From Fidelibacterota bacterium (GTDB taxonomy: Bacteria > Pseudomonadota > Alphaproteobacteria > Rhodospirillales > Rhodospirillaceae), in assembly GCA_002712165.1 (NCBI GenBank), contig PASS01000054.1:8428-72427 (forward strand): a stretch of 64,000 bases of DNA. Reading direction: 5' to 3'. The position numbers and the translations under genes were made by a program. Position 1 is the first letter of the stretch. Each line of letters opens with the position of its first letter. Positions 11,420 to 19,239 of this stretch are shown here, piece by piece. The notes under the pieces were generated by a model, which was given only the letters and a program-made list of their open reading frames with translations, was not told the origin of the DNA and did no database searches.

Positions 11420-12127
11420 TCAGTATTTGCGTATCAATCCGATTAAGCTTCCTTGTACTTTGACTCGATCCGGACCGAATATACGGGTTTCGTAGGATTG
11501 GTTGGCAGGTTCCAGTGCAATTGATTCCCCCTTACGGCGGAGACGCTTCAAAGTCGCCTCCTCATTATCTACTAAGGCGACTACAATTGCCCCGTTGTCC
11601 GCAGTTTCACAGCGCTTTATAACGACTGTGTCGCCATCGATGATACCGGCATCAACCATGGAATCGCCCTCAATAGTCAATGCGTAATGTTCGCCCATAC
11701 CTAGCATAGCGCCTGGGACACCCACGTGTTCGGTTGGATCGCGCAGGGCTTCAATGGGAGTGCCGGCAGCGATTTTTCCATAGAGTGGCAAATCAACCGT
11801 GTCAGCTGTGTCATTATTTACTTTCGCTCCGGGCATGGCTCCGCTGAAATTCCCAGTAATCACGTTGGGGGCAAAACCAGCTAATTTTTCTGGGGCGTTT
11901 TCCGGTAGTTTGATGACCTCAAGCGCACGAGCGCGATGAGGAAGGCGGCGAAGAAATCCACGTTCTTCAAGCGCCATGATAAGGCGGTGGATGCCAGATT
12001 TTGATCGAAGGCTTAGCGCCTTCTTCATTTCATCGAAGGATGGCGCCACACCGTCCTTGTTCATGCTGTCATGGATATAAATGAGGAGTTGGTGTTGCTT
12101 TTTGGTCAGCATAGAAAGCCCCCGCAA
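11420..12127 (-). CDS. lexA: LexA repressor
   Basis: '[17 protein letters not shown]', Ala-Gly-type cleavage region, '[22 protein letters not shown]' S24 peptidase; probable start at about 12112. Confidence 0.95.
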   Translation of the reverse strand: MRGLSMLTKKQHQLLIYIHDSMNKDGVAPSFDEMKKALSLRSKSGIHRLIMALEERGFLRRLPHRARALEVIKLPENAPEKLAGFAPNVITGNFSGAMPGAKVNNDTADTVDLPLYGKIAAGTPIEALRDPTEHVGVPGAMLGMGEHYALTIEGDSMVDAGIIDGDTVVIKRCETADNGAIVVALVDNEEATLKRLRRKGESIALEPANQSYETRIFGPDRVKVQGSLIGLIRKY

Positions 12128-12151
12128 AAGAACAAATCGTAAACTTTATTT

Positions 12152-12166
12152 GTTCTATTTTAGTTC
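12152..12166 (-). promoter_or_regulatory. Alphaproteobacterial SOS (LexA) box GTTC-N7-GTTC upstream of lexA
   Basis: + strand reads GTTCTATTTTAGTTC, an exact GTTCN7GTTC direct repeat, about 25 bp upstream of the lexA ORF start. Confidence 0.8.
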
Positions 12167-12248
12167 CGCTTGCTCGTCAAGCCAGGTATCGGAGGTCAGA
12201 AGTATATCTTATAGAATTTCTAATAACATATACATACATTACAGTACC

Positions 12249-13856
12249 TTATGAACTTTTCTTATCTTCCTGCATCATTACTGCAGCTTTTTCAGCAATC
12301 ATTATGGTGGGCGCGTTAGTATTTCCAGTTGTGGTCTGGGGCATTACCGAGGCATCGACGATTCTCAAACCGTTTATACCATGAACCTGGAGGCGAGTGT
12401 TAACCACAGCTTGCGGATCTGTACCCATTTTGCATGTACCAACCGGATGGTAGAGAGACGAACCCATTGTACGAGCAAAATGCTCAATTTCTTTGTCTGT
12501 GTTTACTTGGTTGCCTGGCTGTGTTTCAGCTACATCGTATCGAGCAAAAGTAGTGGTCCCGAAGATACGACGAGCATGCTTGAATCCAGCAATCATAACT
12601 CGAACATCATCGGGATCAGATAAGTAGTTAGGCCGGATAAGTGGATAGGTAAAAGGGTCTGGCGACTGTGCAAGTATGCTGCCGCGACTAGAGGGTCGTG
12701 TTGGGCAAATCGCAGCTAGTACGCCAGGGTGATCTTCAAATTTCAGAAATTTTCCAACCACATAACTAGCTGGTGTAAACAACAACTGTATGTCAGGACT
12801 GGCTAATCCCTCTCGGCTTTTGCAGAATACTTGAGCGCTAGTTACCCCGAAAGTTAACGCTCCACGGCCAGTTGCGAAGAATCGGATAATTTCCCTAATT
12901 CTCCGAAGACCGCGCTGCAATTCATTGATTGTGATCATATCCTTTACTCGGTGAACAATCCGACTCACATAGTGATCTGAGAGATTGGAGCCAACTCCCG
13001 TTAGATCATGGACGACCTTAATGCCCTTAGATTGTAGGTGTGATGCTGGGCCGATACCTGAAATTTGCAGTAAATGTGGAGAGCCTACCGTACCGCTTGA
13101 GATTATGACCTCGCGAGAGGCATTGATTCTTTTTGTGATGCCATTTTGGATGTAAGTGACTCCTGTGCATTTTTTCCCCTCTGTTAGAATTTGAGTAGCA
13201 TTTGCGCGGGTTTCAATTCTTAGGTTTGGACGTTTACGTGCTTTAGTCAGATAAGTGCTCGCTGTTGCTGCTCGAAACCTCCCGCGTCGATTCATTTGGG
13301 AATAGGCAACCCCATCTTGAACTCGTCCATTATAATCTTTATTCAGCAAGAACCCGGCCTCTTGTGCGGATTCTACGAACAGATGGGTAGCTGGCAAAAT
13401 AGTGTCGTAATCTACGACAGGAAGTGGCCCGCTACGACCTCGGTATGCATCGTCTCCACCACTATAGCACTCCATTTTTTTAAAAAATGGTAACACGTCG
13501 TCATAGCTCCAGCCTGTGCACCCCATCTGTGACCAGTTGTCGAAATCCGTTGCATTACCGCGTACGAAGAGCATGCCATTTATGGAGTTGCTACCACCTA
13601 TTACTTTACCCCTTGGCCATATAAGGGCGCGGTTACCAGAGGTTTCCTCGGGATGGCTGGTATAGTTCCAATTTAGCTTTGGGTGCATTATTAAATGGCC
13701 AAGGCCGGCCGGGATATGAATCATAGGGTGGTGGTCGGATGGGCCTGCTTCGAGAAGAACTACTTTGTTGGAACCGTTTTCGCTTAACCGGCTAGCTAGC
13801 ACGCAACCCGCTGACCCAGCGCCAACAATTACGTAATCGGCGGTTATGGTCGTCAT
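12249..13856 (-). CDS. GMC family FAD-dependent oxidoreductase (choline dehydrogenase/alcohol oxidase-like)
   Basis: 'DYVIVGAGSAGCVLASRLSE', 'WPRGKVIGGSNSINGMLFVRG', 'GTCKMG', 'LRIVDASVMPQTTTGNTNAPTIMIAEKAA'. Confidence 0.93.
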   Translation of the reverse strand: MTTITADYVIVGAGSAGCVLASRLSENGSNKVVLLEAGPSDHHPMIHIPAGLGHLIMHPKLNWNYTSHPEETSGNRALIWPRGKVIGGSNSINGMLFVRGNATDFDNWSQMGCTGWSYDDVLPFFKKMECYSGGDDAYRGRSGPLPVVDYDTILPATHLFVESAQEAGFLLNKDYNGRVQDGVAYSQMNRRGRFRAATASTYLTKARKRPNLRIETRANATQILTEGKKCTGVTYIQNGITKRINASREVIISSGTVGSPHLLQISGIGPASHLQSKGIKVVHDLTGVGSNLSDHYVSRIVHRVKDMITINELQRGLRRIREIIRFFATGRGALTFGVTSAQVFCKSREGLASPDIQLLFTPASYVVGKFLKFEDHPGVLAAICPTRPSSRGSILAQSPDPFTYPLIRPNYLSDPDDVRVMIAGFKHARRIFGTTTFARYDVAETQPGNQVNTDKEIEHFARTMGSSLYHPVGTCKMGTDPQAVVNTRLQVHGINGLRIVDASVMPQTTTGNTNAPTIMIAEKAAVMMQEDKKSS

Positions 13857-14018
13857 GATTCCTCCTCCCTATCGCTTGTAAGCACAACAATAGATAGCTT
13901 TGCGTAGTCTACAAACAGTGAGAATTCATCTAAAGTCGGCCAATTATAATCAGATTGACCCATTAATTATTATGCAAAGGTTACCTATAAAGAAAGTAAA
14001 GAACTTTATGAAGGCTTC

Positions 14019-15434
14019 TTACGGGGGGGCGACACGCCAATGCAATGGAAACTTACCATTAGTGCTGCCATCGATTGGTTGTTCATAATGTAAAACTGGG
14101 TCGTAAATCTCGGTGCTTCCCAGATTTTTGATTTCACCAGCATAAGAATAAAGGGCGTAGCCAAAATAAGCCCATTGTTTGTCACCATCATCGCGGTTGT
14201 ACAATGTCCAGTACCCGTTAGGCTTTGCATTAGCGGATGCTATCAAAGGCCTCCAGGTTTTTTCGCAGTCCGTATTGCAACCGTTTATACCAATCCGCTG
14301 ACCAATAGTGTCCTTCCCGCGATCACCGCGCAGCGCCCCATCTGAACCGCCACTAGAGCTTTCACGAACATACAAAATAGTCCCGCCTTTTAATGTCAAA
14401 AGACCGCCGTAGATTTGGTTTTTTGCAATTTGGATGTTCTCGGGCATAAAATAGCGAAGGGCATAGACAAGCTTAAATCTCGGGTCCACATCTTTACCGC
14501 TGCTATCACCATAATCATTATCGCCTTTATAGGTGTACAATGAGTGGCCTTGAAAAGCCCACTGATAGATACCATCAGGTCGCGCAATAACGCTAAATTC
14601 ACCCACTGGTAAAGCCAATTGAGATGACTCGAAAGGTGTCCAATTATTGAGTATCGACGGCTCTTCACTTTCTCCACTGAAAGTGTAAAGAGGTAGCCCG
14701 ATGTCGTTTGTAAATATTTGACCTGGTGCAGTGCGTACTTCTTGAATAATGATGCCGTTTGGAACTTTGATCCACTGTTCCGGTAAAAGTTCCACAACTT
14801 GGCGTCCGTCCACTTCGTGACCTTGCCCCTGACCAGCTCCACGTGCGGTAGCGAGAGCACGTTCGGTTCTCAGTTTTTCTTCGGCTTTTTTTACGGCATC
14901 ATCATTGCTGACATCATTGCCAGACAATTCAGCCTTTTCTTTTGCCTCTTTCACAACCTTTTCAGCTGCTTCCCTAGCTTTCTTTTTTTCTTCCTTACTA
15001 CGGTTCTCCGGTACGTAGGTATACAGTGGTTGGCCTCTAAACACCCATTGCAGTGTATCATCATCACGCATAAGGATCGACCAGTGGCCTTCAGGAATAA
15101 CTCCATCGGTTACAATGGCAGGCTTCCATGTTTCTGTGCAGGTGTTATAGCAGGTGGACGTGCCATATGAGTCTTTGTCGGACGTGTAAAGAATTTGTCT
15201 TTTGGAATCGGCGAATACTACTCTATCGCGTGGTTGATTGCCGTTCGAACCTGGAGGGTTGATGCCATATCCAATTCTAATCATGCGCAGAGTGAGTGTT
15301 TCTGGTGTAGCTGCGATGCCCTCGCTGCCGGCCTCTATAAAATTTGCAGCGTGACTATTTATTGTTCCAGCTAAGAGGGCGACACAAGCTGTAGCACCAA
15401 TATTTTTGATCATGCCCTTTACTCCAATCTGCAT
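14019..15434 (-). CDS. A1: secreted Yx(F/W/Y)xxD repeat protein (COG4315-like), three modules, CxxxC pairs in modules 1 and 3
   Basis: Signal peptide after probable Met at about 15413; repeated 'C(Y/N)xxC..TW.P......P.G.W....RDD...QW.F.G..LYTY' modules; ends 'PLHWRVAPP'. Confidence 0.78.
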   Translation of the reverse strand: MQIGVKGMIKNIGATACVALLAGTINSHAANFIEAGSEGIAATPETLTLRMIRIGYGINPPGSNGNQPRDRVVFADSKRQILYTSDKDSYGTSTCYNTCTETWKPAIVTDGVIPEGHWSILMRDDDTLQWVFRGQPLYTYVPENRSKEEKKKAREAAEKVVKEAKEKAELSGNDVSNDDAVKKAEEKLRTERALATARGAGQGQGHEVDGRQVVELLPEQWIKVPNGIIIQEVRTAPGQIFTNDIGLPLYTFSGESEEPSILNNWTPFESSQLALPVGEFSVIARPDGIYQWAFQGHSLYTYKGDNDYGDSSGKDVDPRFKLVYALRYFMPENIQIAKNQIYGGLLTLKGGTILYVRESSSGGSDGALRGDRGKDTIGQRIGINGCNTDCEKTWRPLIASANAKPNGYWTLYNRDDGDKQWAYFGYALYSYAGEIKNLGSTEIYDPVLHYEQPIDGSTNGKFPLHWRVAPP

Positions 15435-15438
15435 AAGG

Positions 15439-16536
15439 TCAATGTTCGTGAGCAGTTTGTAGAGCTGGCGGCACGATAAAAGCAGGTTCGAGCTCCACGC
15501 TGAAAGTTGCCGATATGGCTAAATTGACACCTGTTTCAGGATCGTGCTCCGCATCGGCTAATTTACGCAGAGCGTAGTACATGCCAGGCAAATCCATCGA
15601 TAGCATGGATTCATATCCCGCTCCTCCTTCTCCGACTGTAGTATAAATGGGTGCCCAGAGGTGGTATCCGGCAAGAAATCCAACCGCGGTGCCATCATCA
15701 TTAAGTTTGATCCTGAAGCGGGCATTATTCATTCGAACTTCTTGCCATGCCCAGCGGTGACCGTTGAGAGCTAATGTGAAGGATTCAGTAGTTAGCATAC
15801 CGTCCTTAATTACACCTTTAACTTCATTTTTCGTCACTGGATTATTATCTTCTTGAAAGGTTAGATCAGCTTGGGGTTCGCCTACCGCGTTAATTAGGAT
15901 TGGGCTTGTTGCCTGAAACAAACGCACATGAACTTCAGGATCGTTCTTTAAATTATCGATACCATTGATTTGAACTAGCCAGGCGGGCATCTGTTGTTGA
16001 ATAGTATTCCACTGGATACTCGGCCACGTGGGGCGTGTCCCTGGATCAGCCCGCATAACACCCATGCAGCCAAACGCACGGAACAACTGATTATCAATCC
16101 CACTCTCTCCCGTTTCGGGGTCATAAAAATCGTTATCTGACACTTTGCCATCAAGATTAAAGCCATAGGCTTGTGATCCCTCAACAGTATTGATCATAGG
16201 GTCAGGTACTGAAGTGGGGTTAGTGTATGGACTCGCAGGCTTACCATCAACTCGACCGCGCATCGCAATGTGCGCGTATACACTGTTTGGGTAGTCTGAC
16301 ATTATCTCTTCAACTTCTGCTGGAGTCTTTCCCAAATCTTCCAACATCCGTATTATATTGGTGGCCGCATCCGGTGTCGGGCCTTCTGGGCAGTCAATTT
16401 CGGTTACCTGCGCGGCAACAGCTGGATAAAACCAGCTCACGACAAATCCACGCGTTTCATCAGCCAGTACAGGCGACACTCCTATGCTTACCGAAATAGC
16501 AATGGCTGCGCTGCACGCTTTGGCGTTAATTTTCAT
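15439..16536 (-). CDS. B1: secreted protein of unknown function, paralog of B2
   Basis: Signal peptide 'MKINAKACSAAIAISVSIGVSPVLADETRGF'; long colinear similarity to 17933..19081; no family recognised. Confidence 0.75.
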   Translation of the reverse strand: MKINAKACSAAIAISVSIGVSPVLADETRGFVVSWFYPAVAAQVTEIDCPEGPTPDAATNIIRMLEDLGKTPAEVEEIMSDYPNSVYAHIAMRGRVDGKPASPYTNPTSVPDPMINTVEGSQAYGFNLDGKVSDNDFYDPETGESGIDNQLFRAFGCMGVMRADPGTRPTWPSIQWNTIQQQMPAWLVQINGIDNLKNDPEVHVRLFQATSPILINAVGEPQADLTFQEDNNPVTKNEVKGVIKDGMLTTESFTLALNGHRWAWQEVRMNNARFRIKLNDDGTAVGFLAGYHLWAPIYTTVGEGGAGYESMLSMDLPGMYYALRKLADAEHDPETGVNLAISATFSVELEPAFIVPPALQTAHEH

Positions 16537-16591
16537 AGCTTTCTCCCATGACCCTTGGACCGGTGTATGTTTCTCAAGGATATATACTGTT

Positions 16592-16633
16592 GCGTGAATT
16601 AATCTACAAAGTAGCTACACTCGACATTCACGC
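16592..16633. repeat. Nested inverted repeat in the A2-B1 intercistronic gap (GCGTGAAT...CTAC-AAA-GTAG...ATTCACGC)
   Basis: 8-bp perfect arms 16592-16599 / 16626-16633, with inner CTAC/GTAG hairpin at 16604-16614. Confidence 0.5.
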
Positions 16634-16647
16634 GCTTGTTTTGACGA

Positions 16648-17931
16648 CTACGGGGGCGCAACGCGCCAATGTAGTGGGATGCCTGTATTAGGGGTCCCAT
16701 CAGCGACTTCAAAATGGTCGACGTCATCATAAACCTCGACACTCCCCATATCCTCAATACCTTCGTAGGTATATAACGCGTAACCATAATAAGCCCATTG
16801 CTTGGCACCATCTGGCCGATCGTAAACACCCCAATAGCCTGTGGGCTTTGCATCTAAATTAGCGAGTAAAGGCTTCCAGGTCTCTTCGCATTCCGCGTCA
16901 CATGTTTTTACGCCGAGGGACTGCCCTATTCCTAGTCTTCCACGATCACCACGGTAAACAGCATCAACGCCTCCGTTACCTCTCTCACGCGCATAGAGTG
17001 TGCGACCATCGGTCGTTTCAAGCAGCCCTCCGTAAGTATGATTTTTTCTGACTTGCACTACATTTGGCATGAAGTAGCGCAAAACATAGGACAGTTGAAA
17101 ACGCTCATCAGCAGCAAACAAGCCATTAGCATCGCCATACTCTCTATCGTCACGGTAGGTGTAAAGAGGCATATCTTGGAATGCCCACTGAAAAATTCCG
17201 TCAGCCCTTTTCACGATTGTAAAATCGCCTACAGGTAGCATGGCTTGTCCAGCTTCAACCGGAATCCAGTCACTATTTGGAGTAATAGATTTCACATCAC
17301 CAGAAAAAAAGTACAGAGACCTACCACTGGTCGTTGACAATACTTGACCAGATGCAGCTCGGACCTCTTCGACAGTGATGCCCATCGGCAATGCCATCCA
17401 GGTGGAAGGATTAATTTCCATTACATAACGCCCATCCACGTCGTGCCCTTTACCGTCAGGTGTGCGGCGCGCAGATGCTTGTTCTTCGCCTTTTGGCTTT
17501 TCTAATTCCTCGGAGTATCGGTACATCGGCTTACCTTTAAAAGTCCATTGCGATGTTCCGTCATTACGCGGGATGGCTGACCAAAAGCCTACAGGCTCCG
17601 CACCGTTTGATGCTAAAAGTGGAACCCATGTTTTAATGCATTCGTCATTGCAGGAAGAAACGCCAATTGTAGAATCATGGGGAGAAGCATAAAGTACGTT
17701 ACCATCCATATCAGCAAAGACGATTCGGTCTCGGGGCTGATTGCTGTTCGAACCTGGTGGATTAATCCCACGTCCAATCCGAATAACTTTGATTATGATG
17801 CCTTCAGGACTTGCTATCGCAGCTGATTTTCCTACCGATATTGCCGGTGCTGCGTATGGTGTCGCGGTCGAAATAACTAAGGCAATAGCTGAAAGTATAA
17901 AAAATTTTGTAACTCTTGGGCACGGCTTCAT
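16648..17931 (-). CDS. A2: secreted Yx(F/W/Y)xxD repeat protein, paralog of A1
   Basis: Same three-module layout; 'RIGRGINPPGSNSNQPRDRIVFAD' matches A1 'RIGYGINPPGSNGNQPRDRVVFAD'; ends 'PLHWRVAPP'. Confidence 0.8.
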   Translation of the reverse strand: MKPCPRVTKFFILSAIALVISTATPYAAPAISVGKSAAIASPEGIIIKVIRIGRGINPPGSNSNQPRDRIVFADMDGNVLYASPHDSTIGVSSCNDECIKTWVPLLASNGAEPVGFWSAIPRNDGTSQWTFKGKPMYRYSEELEKPKGEEQASARRTPDGKGHDVDGRYVMEINPSTWMALPMGITVEEVRAASGQVLSTTSGRSLYFFSGDVKSITPNSDWIPVEAGQAMLPVGDFTIVKRADGIFQWAFQDMPLYTYRDDREYGDANGLFAADERFQLSYVLRYFMPNVVQVRKNHTYGGLLETTDGRTLYARERGNGGVDAVYRGDRGRLGIGQSLGVKTCDAECEETWKPLLANLDAKPTGYWGVYDRPDGAKQWAYYGYALYTYEGIEDMGSVEVYDDVDHFEVADGTPNTGIPLHWRVAPP

Positions 17932-17932
17932 T

Positions 17933-19081
17933 TTACTGCTCGCTTTGTGCGGTCTGCGGATTGCTACGCTGAATAAATGCCGGCACGGCCTCTATTGAAA
18001 AAGTACTTGAAATCGACAGATTTAAACCTGTTTCAGTGTCCCGGTCGGCATCAGCCAGATTCCGGAATGCGTAATACATGCCGGGAAGGTCCATAGACAG
18101 CATAGCTTCATAGCCGGCGCCACCTTCTGCCTGCGGCACATACAGGGGGGCCCACTTGTGGAAGCCACCTATAATTCCGTTCGCATTTCCGTTTTCTTCT
18201 AGCTTAAGTCGAATGCGGGCGTCCTTAAAACGCATTTCAGGCCAAGCCCAGCGATGACCATTAAGCGAAAGGTCAAAAGCTTCAGTAAGTAAAATACCAT
18301 CCTTGATAGATGCCTTTACCTCATTCGTTGTATCGGGATTACCATCTTCCTCGAACGTCATGTCAGCTTGAACTTCGCTGATAGCGTCCAAAACAACTGG
18401 GCGGGTAGCTTGAGTAACACGAACTAAAACATCGTCATCGTTTCGAGCATTATCGACACCACTTACCTCGATTAACCAAGCTCCCATTTGCGGCTGAACA
18501 GTATTCCATTGGATGCTAGGCCAGGTAGATCTAGTGCCCGGCTCAGCACGCATAATGGCTGTGCAGCCATAGGCCCGAAATAACTGATTATCGACGCCTT
18601 TTTCCCCAGATATTGGATCGACAAAATCGTCATCTGACACAATGCCATCGAGGTTGAATCCGTATCCGACATTGCTAGTCACAGTCTTAATCTTAGGATC
18701 AGGAACAGACGTAGGGTTAGTGTAAGGGCTAACTGGTTTTCCATTCAGACGCCCGCGCATTGCGATGTGGGCATACACGCTATGTGGGAAGTCAGACATG
18801 ATTTGTTCGATCTCATCAGGAGTTTTCCCTGCTTCATCCAGCATTCGCTGAATATTTCCTGCTGCGTCAGGATTTAGTCCTTCGAGGCAATCTTTCTCAG
18901 CAACTTGAGCTGCAACCGAGGGAAAGAACCAGCTGATCACAAATCCATGTGTTTCAGAGGCATAGGCGGGAGCTGACGACATAATAGCCGCGATTGAGAA
19001 GGCTGCTGCCCCAGTTAAAATGCCTAACGAATCCCGACATTGCTTCACGCCACCGGGGGCGCCAAAACTATCCACGAGCAT
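17933..19081 (-). CDS. B2: secreted protein of unknown function, paralog of B1
   Basis: 'GFVISWFFPSVAAQVAEKDC..NPDAAGNIQRMLDEAGKTPDEIEQIMSDFPHSVYAHIAMRGRLNGKPVSPYTNPTSVPDP' aligns to B1 throughout. Confidence 0.75.
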   Translation of the reverse strand: MLVDSFGAPGGVKQCRDSLGILTGAAAFSIAAIMSSAPAYASETHGFVISWFFPSVAAQVAEKDCLEGLNPDAAGNIQRMLDEAGKTPDEIEQIMSDFPHSVYAHIAMRGRLNGKPVSPYTNPTSVPDPKIKTVTSNVGYGFNLDGIVSDDDFVDPISGEKGVDNQLFRAYGCTAIMRAEPGTRSTWPSIQWNTVQPQMGAWLIEVSGVDNARNDDDVLVRVTQATRPVVLDAISEVQADMTFEEDGNPDTTNEVKASIKDGILLTEAFDLSLNGHRWAWPEMRFKDARIRLKLEENGNANGIIGGFHKWAPLYVPQAEGGAGYEAMLSMDLPGMYYAFRNLADADRDTETGLNLSISSTFSIEAVPAFIQRSNPQTAQSEQ

Positions 19082-19175
19082 GAATTCTCTCCCTCTAGAA
19101 AGTCTATATTTTCTGCCCCATTTGGCAGATTTGTAATTTTAGCACTTCATAGGGCAGGATGCAGCCGAATTTCCG

Positions 19176-19201
19176 GTAACATTTGGTCACTTAAATGTTA
19201 C
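19176..19201. promoter_or_regulatory. Palindromic putative operator upstream of the B2-A2-B1-A1 cassette: GTAACATTT-ggtcactt-AAATGTTAC
   Basis: 9-bp perfect inverted repeat with 8-bp spacer, about 95 bp upstream of the B2 start; related sequence upstream of the TonB receptor. Confidence 0.55.
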
Positions 19202-19239
19202 AAAGCGTAATATAATTCCCCCGTGCAATTTTCAAGTGC

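Noticed and set aside
14799-15170. 123-aa plus-strand ORF with Phe-rich hydrophobic segment inside A1
   Set aside because: Antisense to the charged Lys/Glu insertion of A1, which automatically yields Phe/Leu-rich codons
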